From positions 248,001 to 312,000 of the forward strand of contig JBBQED010000003.1 in NCBI GenBank assembly GCA_038320345.1: DNA of 64,000 nt, given 5' to 3'. Origin of the DNA: JBBQED01 sp038320345. Lineage in GTDB: Bacteria > Bacteroidota > Bacteroidia > AKYH767-A > OLB10. Positions within the stretch are counted from its first letter, which is position 1; every line of letters begins with the position of its first letter. Positions 36,507 to 46,094 of this stretch are shown piece by piece. Both the position numbers and the translations under genes were made by a program. Below the pieces are notes generated by a model. It searched no databases and was not told where the DNA came from. It was given only the letters and a program-made list of their open reading frames with translations.

Positions 36507-37336
36507 TGGAGAATGTAAATGATAAAGCCGGTTCGGAATATTGGACATCTTTCTGGAGTCAATTAGAAATTCCCGAACCTATTAATGTTTCAAAAAAAAC
36601 AATTAGTAATTATAGTGTAAGAAAGTTTCATGAAAACTATCAAGAGATTTTTAAAGATTATAGCACTTCAGGAAAAAAATTAATTGAATTAGGTTGCGGA
36701 AACTCTGTATGGCTAAGTTACTTTCATCAGCAATATGGATTTGATATTACAGGACTTGACTATTCAGAATATGGTTGTGAACAAACTCGTAAAATCCTAA
36801 AAAGAGACAAGATCTCTGGCACTATCATACAAGGCGATATTTTTTCGCCTCCAATTGAATTGATTGAACAGTTTGATATAGTATGTTCATTTGGTGTCGT
36901 TGAACATTTTGATGATACCAAGGCTGCGATTTTAGCGATGAAAAAATTCGTTAAGCCAGGTGGTATGATTATACTCACGGTACCTAATTTAAAAAGTATA
37001 ACAGGTTTCCTACAAAAAATAATGAACAAACCTGTTTATGACATTCATGTAGCAATGGATAAAAATTATTTAACGGATAAAATAACTCAATCAGGATTTA
37101 AAGTTATCAAAGCAAATTATTTCATTCCAATCTCTTTTGGTGTTACACTTGAAAAACATGAAAATCAAAAAGTAAATTATCTTGGAATAAAAAAAGTGAT
37201 TCTGAAATCTTTTCAAGTTATTGAAAAAATAGCATGGTTAATTGATGATAACGTTATTAAACTTCCTATTTCCACCTACTTTTCTTCAGGAATATTTACG
37301 GCTTCTATATTACCCGTAAGTGAAGAAAGCAAATGA
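36506..37336 (+). CDS. SAM-dependent methyltransferase (class I)
   Basis: 276 residues. SAM-binding motif I is KLIELGCGNSVWLSYF near residue 60, followed by ITGLDYSEYGCEQT and the post-II segment CSFGVVEHFDDTKAAI, as in methyltransferase type 11/23 proteins. It overlaps its upstream methyltransferase by 1 bp and the downstream glycosyltransferase by 4 bp (ATGA), so the three are tightly coupled. Acceptor unknown. Confidence 0.87.
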   Translation: MENVNDKAGSEYWTSFWSQLEIPEPINVSKKTISNYSVRKFHENYQEIFKDYSTSGKKLIELGCGNSVWLSYFHQQYGFDITGLDYSEYGCEQTRKILKRDKISGTIIQGDIFSPPIELIEQFDIVCSFGVVEHFDDTKAAILAMKKFVKPGGMIILTVPNLKSITGFLQKIMNKPVYDIHVAMDKNYLTDKITQSGFKVIKANYFIPISFGVTLEKHENQKVNYLGIKKVILKSFQVIEKIAWLIDDNVIKLPISTYFSSGIFTASILPVSEESK

Positions 37337-38385
37337 CAAGTTTGTTCTTCCATACTGGCTCATCATCGTTCGCAGATAAAGATGAACTAATTTTAAAGAA
37401 ATTAGGCAAGGTTTATGTTTTTAGTTTTACTTCTACTTTTAAATGGTTGACTCCACTTATATTTTTAAAGCAATTTATTTTTATAATGAAACACCTTTTT
37501 AAAACGAATTGCTATGTCTCCCAATTTGCCGGGTATCATTCTTTTTTACCGGGTATCTTTTCTAAATTAACTGGTAAGCCCTTTATAATTATTTCCGGTG
37601 GAACAGATTGTGTTTCCTTTCCATCTATCCGCTACGGTAATTTCTACAAAACAGTATTAGGACTTTTTACAAAATGGAGTTTTCAACTATCTACGCATCT
37701 CGCTCCAAAACATCACTCGCTTTGGAGTTGTGATTATTCTTATGAAAAATCAGATCCAAATCAACAAGGCATTGCTGCCTTTGTTCCGCAGTTAAACAAA
37801 CCCGTTACGCCAATTGCTAACGGATACGATGTAAATTTCTGGAAATCCAATGTTCCCAAAAAAGAAAAATCATTCCTTACTGTTTCAGGCGGATTTCAAT
37901 ATCCTTTCCAGGTGCAGTTAAAGGGAATTGATCTAATTCTAAGTGTTGCCCCTCTCTTTCCAGATTGTACGTTTACTATTGTTGGAGTTCCCGATTGGAA
38001 GAAACTAGCTATAAAATCTTCTAATATCATTATTCTTCCTCCAACTAAGAACAGTGAATTGTTGCCACTTTATAGTGAAGCTCAATTTTACATGCAGCTC
38101 TCCATGGCAGAAGGCTTCCCTAATGCACTTTGTGAAGCGATGTTATGTAATAGTATTCCGATTGTTTCTGATGTTTTCTCAATGCCGGAAATAGTAGGTG
38201 AATCAGGGTTTATTTTGAAAGAAAGAGATATGGATCAGCTGACTCAATTGATCCATCAAGCACTCGCGAAGTGTTCTAATGAACTGGGAAAAAAAGCCAG
38301 AGAACAAATCACTTCCTCCTACACTATCGAAAGAAGAGAACTTGCATTAACTGCGTTGCTAGAAAAGGTTATCTTAAAAGTGTAA
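37333..38385 (+). CDS. Family 4-like glycosyltransferase
   Basis: 350-residue GT-B enzyme. The N-terminal half is atypical (MTSLFFHTGSSSFADKDELI, with YVSQFAGYHSFLPGIFSKL), while the C-terminal half has the GT4 donor region LSVAPLFPDCTFTIVGVPD and the signature MAEGFPNALCEAMLCNSIPI followed by PEIVGESGF. Third gene of the methyltransferase set; its end overlaps the end of the convergent PKD protein by 17 bp. Sugar specificity unknown. Confidence 0.85.
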   Translation: MTSLFFHTGSSSFADKDELILKKLGKVYVFSFTSTFKWLTPLIFLKQFIFIMKHLFKTNCYVSQFAGYHSFLPGIFSKLTGKPFIIISGGTDCVSFPSIRYGNFYKTVLGLFTKWSFQLSTHLAPKHHSLWSCDYSYEKSDPNQQGIAAFVPQLNKPVTPIANGYDVNFWKSNVPKKEKSFLTVSGGFQYPFQVQLKGIDLILSVAPLFPDCTFTIVGVPDWKKLAIKSSNIIILPPTKNSELLPLYSEAQFYMQLSMAEGFPNALCEAMLCNSIPIVSDVFSMPEIVGESGFILKERDMDQLTQLIHQALAKCSNELGKKAREQITSSYTIERRELALTALLEKVILKV

Positions 38386-41300
38386 CGAATCCTTGTACTT
38401 CTACTGAACCGGTTACCAAGAATACATATACCCCTTCAGGCGAGACTTGCCCATTAAAAGTGCCGTCCCAACCACTTTCAACATCATAGGTATCTAGTAT
38501 TTTTTGACCCCATCGGTTATAGATCTGCAGATGATAAATTGCACATGAAGCAACTCGTCCGAAGTTGAAGCGGTCATTTATTAAATCATTATTCGGCGTG
38601 AAGCAATTCGGAATAAAGATTGGAGTGGTCTCGCCTGGCACGATGGAAATGGAAACATAAGCAGAATCGGCACAAGGAGAATTAGGTTCCAAAATAAGGG
38701 TAACTGTATAAATCCCAGTATCGGAATATTCATGGGTTACATTTGGACCAAAGGAAGTTGTTCCATCCCCAAAAATCCATGAAACTGGAATTAAAGAATC
38801 TACACTCGTAGAAAAATAAACTTTCTGTTTACAGCTATCTACAATAGCAATTATAACTGGTGAAGGTGTTGTATTAACGGTTAATACTTGGCTGATAGTA
38901 TCCTTGCAACCTACAACTGAACTGGCCACTAAAATAACCGGGTAGTTTCCTGCAGTGCTATAAATATGTACTGGATCAGTGAGTAAGCTGCTATCTCCAT
39001 CGCCAAATGTCCAGTAATACCCTGTAGCACCTATACTCAGATTCTGAAAAAGCGTAGTATCACTGCATCCACCATTAAAGGTAAAATCAGCCACTGGAAT
39101 TTCATTCAAAGTAAAATTAGCAAAAGCTGAATCCGAACAAATCCCAGTATCTGCAATTAGAACTACCGAGTAATTTCCACCGGAAGAATAGGTATAAGAA
39201 GGTTGGTTGACTATCGAAGTAACACCATCACCAAAATCCCATAAATAAGCGCTGCTATTGGTAGAAGTATTGAGGAATGCAACTTGTAATCCACAAGCAG
39301 GAACTTGAGGAGTAAATATGGCAATCGCCTTTTCTCTAACATTTACAGGAGAGATTGTAGTATCCGAACAACCTTGAGGAGAGGTTACAATAAGAGTTAC
39401 ATTGTATATTCCTGATGTTGCAAACTGATGCTGATCAGCAGAAAGAATAGAACTATCTCCATCACCAAAATACCATTGGTAGGTATTTCCTCCCGAATTC
39501 AATCCAACAGGTTGAAAGTAATGTAATAGATCACAACCAGAAGAATCTGAAAGTGTCGCGACTGGGGTAGGTTGAATCTGGAGTTGCGCAGTGTTGGTAT
39601 CGGCACATGCTCCATTGCTAGCAATCATTTGCACTGTGAATAAACCTGGATTCAGATAATTATGAAGTGGAGAAGCGAGAGTAGAAATTCCCCCATCACC
39701 AAAGGTCCATGCATAGGTACTTGCAATAGTTCCATTCGCTGTAAACTGAACATTTCCTGCGCATAACGGTGATGGATAGGTGAAATTAGTGACTGGGGTT
39801 TCCTGTACGGTAATATTTTGTTGCAATGTATCAAAGCAATAACCTCCATTACTCACGAAAAGTGATACGAGATAATTCCCTGCCATGGTATAGGTATAAC
39901 CAGTTTGTAATCCGCTTGAGGAATTAGCATCTCCCCAATTCCATAAATATGAAGTAGAATTAGTACTGAGATTATTAATACCAATTCCAAGAAAACAGTC
40001 GGAAGTGATTGTACAAATTGCCTGAGGGATATCAATCAATGTTACTTGTTTAATGAGCGTATCCGCACAAACTGTAGTGTCGGCAATTAAAGTAATGGTA
40101 TAGGTTCCAGAGAGGGCATAGGTATGAGAAGGGGCTGCCAAACTACTTGTATTAGAATCACCAAAGTCCCATTGAAAGTATGAACCGGTAGATGAATTCT
40201 GAGGAACTATCGTCAAGCCGCAGATCGTATCAGGTATTGAAAAAGCTGCGTTTGCGTTAAGGGGGATATTTATATTCTGAATCAAAGTATCGAAACAGAA
40301 TCCAGCATTATTCACAATAAGCGTTATTTGATAAGGACCAGGTGCAGCATAAGTATAACTAGATTGCGTCCCTGAGGTAGAAACCGAATTTCCCCAATTC
40401 CATAAATATCCTGTAGCATTAGAACTTTGATTATTAATACTAACACCCAAAGCACAATTAGTTATGTAGCTACATACAGCTTGAGGTTCATTGAGTAAGG
40501 TCACCTGTGCAGATAAAGTATCGGCACAACCCGCAGTATCTACGATAAGTGTTACATTATAAGTTCCTGAAGAAGCATAGGTATGAGAGGGAGAACTCAA
40601 AGTACTAATAGTATTATCACCAAAGTTCCAATTATACAAAGTACCTGTTGATGTATTCAGTGGTGAAATATCCAATCCGCATAGGGAGTCTGGCAAGGTG
40701 AAAGATGCTATTGTTGCTGAAGGAATATTAATATTTTGCACGATTGTATCAGAGCATCCGTTGGCATTCAGGACGATTAAAGTTATAGGTATCGCCGATC
40801 CAGGAGTATTAAATTGGAAGTTTACAGTATCTCCTGTGGCTGATCCTAAATTGTTGAAATTCCAGTTTGCAATTGTATTTGCAGCAGTATTGAAAAAACT
40901 TACTGAACCAGTACAGCTTATCTGAGCATTAAAAGATGCAATGGGATCAGGATAAATAATTACAGTACGAGAAATTGTATCGTTCAAATAACATCCACTG
41001 CCAATTACTATTAATTGAACATCGAATGTATCAGCATACAAATAAGTATGAGTTGTATTGAATGTTGAAGAAGTTCCACCATCACCAAATGTCCATTGGT
41101 AACCTGAACCATTTATTGAATTATTTGTGAAATTTAGTAATTGTCCTATACAAGCTGATAATGGTGAAGCAAAAGACGCTGTAGACGGTGTTACAATTCC
41201 TGCCTCCGACATTCTTAATACAAAAACATCTCTTGAACCATTAAAAGTAGGGTCACTAGAACCAGCGGTAGTTGGGAAATTATTAGAATATGAAGCTCCT

Positions 41301-41968
41301 GCAATTAAGAAATCAGTTCCGTCCCTAAGAATATTATATCCCTGATCATCACTTGAACCCCCAATGTACGTACTGTACAACAAATTTTGTCCGGAAGCAT
41401 CAAATTTTGCAATGAATGCATCATCACCGAAATTATAAGTAGAATCATAAGTACAAGAAACTATCGGAAGACTTATTCCAAACTTACCTGTAATACACGG
41501 TTGAATACCATCTAATACAATTCCCCAACCTTCATCATCACCTGATCCTCCAAAATAAGTACAAAAAGACAAAGCTGTTCCTGTACTATTAAGTTTATAA
41601 AGAAAGGCATCAAAATTACCTCCGCTATAGATATTTTGATAGGCCCCAGCGGAAACCGGCCAATTATTTCCACTTGTATAACCAGTTACATAGGTATTTC
41701 CTGAAGCGTCAATTTCTAAGGAATTCCACATCCAGTCAGCTCCACTCGATCCGACATAAGTCGAAAAAATAAGATTGGAAAGTGAATTGTCAAATTTCGC
41801 TACATATGTATCTAGCCCACCTCCATTATATGTATTATCATATGTTCCGGGAGTAATAGGTAAGTTGCCAGACGTAAATCCTCCAATATAAACATTGCCA
41901 GAAAGATCTACTTTGATTGAATGACTATGATCATCGCCAGAACCGCCATACATAGTTGAAGCTAACAA
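38369..41968 (-). CDS. 3' part of a frameshifted SBBP-propeller/PKD surface protein
   Basis: 1199 codons that are the continuation of the gene beginning at 43329; the homologous frame is open back to about 42017. It holds four SBBP-type repeats (STMYGGSGDD, STYVGSSGAD, CTYFGGSGDD, STYIGGSSDD), then about eleven PKD-like domains from about residue 265 to 1108, each about 75 residues with WxFGDG cores and a Cys pair, and a C-terminal gliding-associated (T9SS type B) domain with IPNCFTPNNDLINDRF, YNRWGQKI and WDGTFNGQ. The protein would be a very large cell-surface adhesin-like protein. Two of the PKD pairs are recent duplicates. Without repair of the frameshift this part lacks a signal peptide. 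Confidence 0.88.
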   Translation of the reverse strand: MLASTMYGGSGDDHSHSIKVDLSGNVYIGGFTSGNLPITPGTYDNTYNGGGLDTYVAKFDNSLSNLIFSTYVGSSGADWMWNSLEIDASGNTYVTGYTSGNNWPVSAGAYQNIYSGGNFDAFLYKLNSTGTALSFCTYFGGSGDDEGWGIVLDGIQPCITGKFGISLPIVSCTYDSTYNFGDDAFIAKFDASGQNLLYSTYIGGSSDDQGYNILRDGTDFLIAGASYSNNFPTTAGSSDPTFNGSRDVFVLRMSEAGIVTPSTASFASPLSACIGQLLNFTNNSINGSGYQWTFGDGGTSSTFNTTHTYLYADTFDVQLIVIGSGCYLNDTISRTVIIYPDPIASFNAQISCTGSVSFFNTAANTIANWNFNNLGSATGDTVNFQFNTPGSAIPITLIVLNANGCSDTIVQNINIPSATIASFTLPDSLCGLDISPLNTSTGTLYNWNFGDNTISTLSSPSHTYASSGTYNVTLIVDTAGCADTLSAQVTLLNEPQAVCSYITNCALGVSINNQSSNATGYLWNWGNSVSTSGTQSSYTYAAPGPYQITLIVNNAGFCFDTLIQNINIPLNANAAFSIPDTICGLTIVPQNSSTGSYFQWDFGDSNTSSLAAPSHTYALSGTYTITLIADTTVCADTLIKQVTLIDIPQAICTITSDCFLGIGINNLSTNSTSYLWNWGDANSSSGLQTGYTYTMAGNYLVSLFVSNGGYCFDTLQQNITVQETPVTNFTYPSPLCAGNVQFTANGTIASTYAWTFGDGGISTLASPLHNYLNPGLFTVQMIASNGACADTNTAQLQIQPTPVATLSDSSGCDLLHYFQPVGLNSGGNTYQWYFGDGDSSILSADQHQFATSGIYNVTLIVTSPQGCSDTTISPVNVREKAIAIFTPQVPACGLQVAFLNTSTNSSAYLWDFGDGVTSIVNQPSYTYSSGGNYSVVLIADTGICSDSAFANFTLNEIPVADFTFNGGCSDTTLFQNLSIGATGYYWTFGDGDSSLLTDPVHIYSTAGNYPVILVASSVVGCKDTISQVLTVNTTPSPVIIAIVDSCKQKVYFSTSVDSLIPVSWIFGDGTTSFGPNVTHEYSDTGIYTVTLILEPNSPCADSAYVSISIVPGETTPIFIPNCFTPNNDLINDRFNFGRVASCAIYHLQIYNRWGQKILDTYDVESGWDGTFNGQVSPEGVYVFLVTGSVEVQGFVTLLR

Positions 41969-43329
41969 CGAATTTCCATTACTGCTAATTTTCGCAATAA
42001 CAACATCCCAGGGCCCCTTCCATAAGTTGTTTGATATGCCCCGGGAGTAATGATGAAGGTATTATTTGATTGACCAACAGCCCAAATAATTCCTGTATTA
42101 TCTACGACAACCGAAGCGAACAAATCATTAGCAGTATTTCCAAACAAACTAGAAAAAACAAAAGCACTTCCCGTTGCATTTAATTTAAAGACAAAACCAT
42201 CATATACACCTCCCCCATAAGAAGTTTGATATGCTCCTACTGTTACAGGGAAATTACTGCTTCCAGTAGTTCCGGCAACTACGACTTCACTGGTAATTGG
42301 ATCTACCGATGTAGTATAACCTGCATCTACATTACTACCACCTACATATGTTGAATACAATAATGTTGAACCAGAAGGATCGAGTTTAAATACAAAACAA
42401 TCCAAACCTCCTCCATAGCTTATTTGAACCACACCAGGTGTTACTGGAAAGTTACTACTTAAGGTTCGCCCTGTAACATAAATATTTCCAGAATTATCTT
42501 TGGACATTCCCCCAGTATATTCAAAATCATCATCATTGCCTCCTACAAAAGTTGAAAAAATTAAAGCTGGATCAATTACAAGATCAAAATTTTTATCATA
42601 GCTACCAGCTTCAAAAGTGATTTCTTTATCATTACAATGCTTATAAACTACATCGATTAATAATTTTTGATCGTTTATTTTTTGAAATGATTCTGGCATC
42701 TTATCCACGAACGAAAAATCCTTACCCCCTCCAGTAAATTCATTTGCTTGGGTTAGATTTAACTTCGGAAATCCTTCAAATGATAATTTTATATTTTTAA
42801 TTTCTGCTTTTGGATGCAAAATAAAATCATATTTAAGTTGCCCGTTCATGGTATAATATTTCAAATCAATACCGGGATAAAGATCTTTATAGAGTAATTC
42901 CTTAAAATTCGAATTAGTTATTTTATTTTGTTGAGCAGTATTACTAAGTATATAATTAGTAATTCCACCATTCGGTACTAATCCACACAATTTATGGTCC
43001 TGTAAGTTGTCTTTAAATGATGCACAATAATTAATTACATTGAATGATTCTGGTATTAAATAACCTACAGGTAACAACAAATCTTGTATTGCGCTAATAG
43101 ATTTAATAAACTGATAAGTCACTTTCCCTTTCTCGAACACAACAAATCCATGTGGAATTCGGTAAAGAAAAATAGGGTGATCTGGAGTGCTTTCAGGACT
43201 TTCTACAAAATAATTTTGAGTTGAAATCGGAATTGAAGGTACTTCTGGAGCTGGAGTACCCCTCACAAATACTGTATTTCCCAGTACAAGTAATATCAGA
43301 ATAAAACAGCGGGCATAAAATCGCTTCAT
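41962..43329 (-). CDS. 5' part of a frameshifted SBBP-propeller/PKD surface protein
   Basis: From the ATG at 43329 (MKRFYARCFILILLVLGNTVFVRG, a signal peptide); the frame further upstream opens with TTG inside the promoter. A ~200-residue domain of the kind found before SBBP repeats follows (with LYPGIDLKYYTMNGQLKYDF and LVIDPALIFSTFVGG), then three SBBP repeats. The frame ends early with TAG after GAYQTTYG because of a 1-nt loss; the sequence in the next frame continues the repeat as GPWDVVIAKIS. The three repeats here plus four in the 3' part make seven, the count of a closed propeller. Total repaired length is about 1653 residues. Confidence 0.88.
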   Translation of the reverse strand: MKRFYARCFILILLVLGNTVFVRGTPAPEVPSIPISTQNYFVESPESTPDHPIFLYRIPHGFVVFEKGKVTYQFIKSISAIQDLLLPVGYLIPESFNVINYCASFKDNLQDHKLCGLVPNGGITNYILSNTAQQNKITNSNFKELLYKDLYPGIDLKYYTMNGQLKYDFILHPKAEIKNIKLSFEGFPKLNLTQANEFTGGGKDFSFVDKMPESFQKINDQKLLIDVVYKHCNDKEITFEAGSYDKNFDLVIDPALIFSTFVGGNDDDFEYTGGMSKDNSGNIYVTGRTLSSNFPVTPGVVQISYGGGLDCFVFKLDPSGSTLLYSTYVGGSNVDAGYTTSVDPITSEVVVAGTTGSSNFPVTVGAYQTSYGGGVYDGFVFKLNATGSAFVFSSLFGNTANDLFASVVVDNTGIIWAVGQSNNTFIITPGAYQTTYGRGPGMLLLRKLAVMEIRC

Positions 43330-43334
43330 ATATA

Positions 43335-43355
43335 GGCTATATATAGCCAAATGTA
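43335..43355 (-). promoter_or_regulatory. -7 element overlapping a 14-bp perfect palindrome
   Basis: TACATTTG (43355-43348, minus strand) matches TAnnTTTG and runs straight into GGCTATATATAGCC (43348-43335), a perfect palindrome whose centre is where transcription should begin. It ends 5 nt before the ATG. This could be an operator or a start-proximal mRNA hairpin. No good -33 element was found. Confidence 0.5.
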
Positions 43356-43447
43356 CGATAAAAAGCTGGAAAAACGTATATTATAGATTTCGCAATAACA
43401 TAGAGGCATTTTATTGTTATGCACTTCTAGTAAACCAACAAGTACAG

Positions 43448-44965
43448 CTATTCTGTAAGCACAATCCTTTTAGTAATCGAAGATTCATTATCAAATTGAA
43501 AGTGAAGCAGATACAATCCATTTTCCGGTTTAAATTCCGGCAAAGGTAATGTCAAATTTTGTTCACTATTATGACTTAAATTATAAGACCAAGTTGAAAT
43601 TAAACGACCTTCCAAATCATTTAGCGTTATTCTAACAAAGTTCGCAGTGCTCCTTATAAATTTAACCTGTATATCCTGTATTGTTGATGGGTTTGGATAA
43701 ACAATAACTTCTGGAAAAGAAGAGACAAAAGTATTATTAAGTCCTGTCAGAACTTGACGGTAACATACTTGTAATGTAGGCTGCAAAATACCTTGAGCAT
43801 AATCACTCGAAGCAAATGTCATTGATGTATATCCGGATTCATTAACTAATTTCAATAAAAATCCATTGGAGGGTACACCTGAATTTAGGATATCAAGAAT
43901 AAGATTTTTGATATCAACATTCAAATAGTTCTGACTTGCACTTGTACTTTGCAAAAGAGATGCTTGGTTTACCGTAGTTGTGAGGGGTTGAGAGTTCCAT
44001 GTAACTGTGTTTTCTATCCATGGTGTAATTACTCTTTGAATTACAGATGCATTATTTCCCTGCATTGCTACTCCATTACCATTTCCAGGATTAGGGTTTG
44101 CAAAAAGGTCTAATAAAGCAGAATAAACATATGCATTGGAAGGAATTACACTAAAATCAAAATTAAGTAATCCTCTTGCCTTACAAGGACTACCACTACA
44201 AGTCCAAGATAATCCTGAAAGTTCAGGATGAGAACCGTAATTAACTGAGGCTGCGAAACTAGCTAAAAACGCATCGGCACCATTACTACCCGAAGTTGTC
44301 AGCACTATACATGTATCTTTTATTATACTTGAATCCAGCGTGTAATTTATAATTAATTCTGGCCATAATAAAGAATCCGAAAAATCACTAGAGGCGAATG
44401 TCATAGTATTATACGGAACTTCATTCAATAGCTTTAACAAAAATCCGTGATTGTTTATAGGATTAAGAGTCATATCAGCAACCATATTAGTAACGTCAAC
44501 ATTTAAATAATTCTGATTGCTGAAAGTACTTGTAAGAAGATTTACACTGTTTACAGTAGTGTAAGTAGGCTGGTTCGCCCATGTAACGGAAGATTCAGTC
44601 CAAGGGGAAGTAACTTTGTAAATTCGGGCAGCATTTGCTCCTTGCATAGCCAAACCATTACCATTAACAGGAGCCGAGTTTGCATAAAGATTCAAAACTG
44701 CGTTTATAACTATTGCACTTGAAGGAATACTTGATAAGTCGAACGAAATTAAACCCCTGCTTGTACAATTTGTTGCTCCGCATGTCCAGCCTTGTCCAGC
44801 AAACTCCGGATGATTTCCATAATTCGCGCTAGCACCAGAGCTAGCTAAGAATGCATCATTCCCAGCAGCAGCGTCTGGTTTTAATTGCAAAGTAACAATT
44901 TGCGCAGGGCTATTTCTAAAAATAAACATCATCAATACCAAGGCTAAAACAGTAATATGTCGCAT
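43448..44965 (-). CDS. Secreted DNRLRE-domain protein with T9SS sorting domain
   Basis: 505 residues. Signal peptide MRHITVLALVLMMFIFRNSPAQ. Two DNRLRE-type domains in tandem (about 30-215 and 220-405), each with NDAFLAS or ADAFLAS, NYGxHPE, xxSRGLISFDLSSIPSSA-like and SWTESSVTW or WIENTVTW segments. The C-terminus is a type A sorting domain (VIVYPNPSTIQDIQVKFI ... FDNESSITKRIVLTE). Such domains occur in surface and sheath-like proteins; function unknown. A good promoter lies upstream. It is placed between the SBBP/PKD gene and the GNAT of the third AsnB set. Confidence 0.88.
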   Translation of the reverse strand: MRHITVLALVLMMFIFRNSPAQIVTLQLKPDAAAGNDAFLASSGASANYGNHPEFAGQGWTCGATNCTSRGLISFDLSSIPSSAIVINAVLNLYANSAPVNGNGLAMQGANAARIYKVTSPWTESSVTWANQPTYTTVNSVNLLTSTFSNQNYLNVDVTNMVADMTLNPINNHGFLLKLLNEVPYNTMTFASSDFSDSLLWPELIINYTLDSSIIKDTCIVLTTSGSNGADAFLASFAASVNYGSHPELSGLSWTCSGSPCKARGLLNFDFSVIPSNAYVYSALLDLFANPNPGNGNGVAMQGNNASVIQRVITPWIENTVTWNSQPLTTTVNQASLLQSTSASQNYLNVDIKNLILDILNSGVPSNGFLLKLVNESGYTSMTFASSDYAQGILQPTLQVCYRQVLTGLNNTFVSSFPEVIVYPNPSTIQDIQVKFIRSTANFVRITLNDLEGRLISTWSYNLSHNSEQNLTLPLPEFKPENGLYLLHFQFDNESSITKRIVLTE

Positions 44966-44987
44966 AGAATGAAATTATTTGATAAAT

Positions 44988-45019
44988 CAAAAATAAACTA
45001 ATTAATTTAATAAATCAAG
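44988..45019 (-). promoter_or_regulatory. Promoter of the DNRLRE protein gene
   Basis: CTTG (45019-45016), 20-nt spacer and TATTTTTG (44995-44988) on the minus strand fit the Bacteroidota consensus with one mismatch. The -7 element ends 22 nt before the ATG. Confidence 0.6.
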
Positions 45020-45023
45020 TAAA

Positions 45024-46094
45024 CTAAATGTTACCTTGTGTATAAATTCTTGAAAGTTGAATATTAAATGTATCACTATCAATACCTGTCAACCCTTTAA
45101 CTACAAAACCTGTTCCTTTTCTAGCAAAGTAAAATCCGGCACTTTCTAATGCAATTACTTCATCTTTATGTAGTTGCGTATGTTTAAAGCCCCAAAAACG
45201 AATTATTGAGGTTCGCCCATCTTTCTTAATCAAAATAATTGCCGCGGTGATCATTGCCCGCAGAACATTAATGTAATCTGCGCTATCATAAATCATCTGA
45301 CAAATATATGCTACTCCCTCAGAACGAATATTATAAATTAAATTACCACAAATAATACCTTCTTTATTCTTAATAGTAATTTCTCTATAATTGTTAGAAT
45401 ATGGATTATTAACAATTCTCCATTCACAATATTTTCTATCCTCATTCAACATCCAATTATTGTTTTCTTTAGATAAAAATTGCTTTATCAATGTTGCTTT
45501 ATCCTCTAAGCACTCTTCATCTATTGAATATCCCTCAGGAATTTTCTCTCTGCCTCCTAAGATGCCTTTTGCAAATGAAATGAAAGTCAATCCAGCAATT
45601 TTAATTTTATCTTTCGTTTTGTTTAATGAATTCAAATTGGATAGGTATCGGTATGAGTTAAGCGGGTTAATTACAAGTACACCACTTATACTATCAAATG
45701 GAATTTTAAAACCGATATTTAAAAACGGTTTTTTTGCATAAGTAAAACCCCAGATTGCCTTTATCCCTAATCGCTCACACTCGCGAAATAATAAATCATA
45801 CATTTTATTAAATAATCCCTGACCGCGGTAAGCAGGGTCAAGCAAAGTATCTTCCGACTTTGACATCATCATCAACTCTCCAGCTGCGTTAATCATTTGC
45901 ATCGGAATCGCCGCTTGAGTTCCAACAAGTTTATCTCCATCAAATGCCCCTACATAAATAGCAGAACCAAATGGTGCATCCACAAATTCCCAATTAAAAA
46001 ATGAGTCTTTTCGGTCTTTTTTATAAACAGTATGATATAACCTGTTTGCTTGGATATGATCACTTTCAGTCAATAATCTGATTGATATGGCCAT
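45024..46094 (-). CDS. Large GNAT-family acyltransferase of the polysaccharide block (second)
   Basis: 356 residues with two GNAT-like halves. The acyl-CoA loop is DPAYRGQGLFNKMYDLLFRE near residue 90, followed by WGFTYAKKPFLNIGFK; the second half (from about 190) includes WMLNEDRKYCEWRIVNNPYS and RFWGFKHTQLHKDEV. The layout is shared with the GNAT at 32674. Its start codon shares a base with the stop of the deacetylase-like gene. Acylation of an amino sugar is inferred from its partners; substrate not known. Confidence 0.8.
   Translation of the reverse strand: MAISIRLLTESDHIQANRLYHTVYKKDRKDSFFNWEFVDAPFGSAIYVGAFDGDKLVGTQAAIPMQMINAAGELMMMSKSEDTLLDPAYRGQGLFNKMYDLLFRECERLGIKAIWGFTYAKKPFLNIGFKIPFDSISGVLVINPLNSYRYLSNLNSLNKTKDKIKIAGLTFISFAKGILGGREKIPEGYSIDEECLEDKATLIKQFLSKENNNWMLNEDRKYCEWRIVNNPYSNNYREITIKNKEGIICGNLIYNIRSEGVAYICQMIYDSADYINVLRAMITAAIILIKKDGRTSIIRFWGFKHTQLHKDEVIALESAGFYFARKGTGFVVKGLTGIDSDTFNIQLSRIYTQGNI

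Noticed and set aside
41127..41345. Plus-strand ORFs opposite the PKD/SBBP gene (also 40698-40925)
   Set aside because: They are shadows in other frames of a clear coding gene with domain structure on the minus strand.
38369..41968. Regularly spaced repeats that could suggest a CRISPR array or satellite
   Set aside because: They translate as PKD domains of about 75 residues with diverged DNA; there are no short identical repeats with unique spacers.
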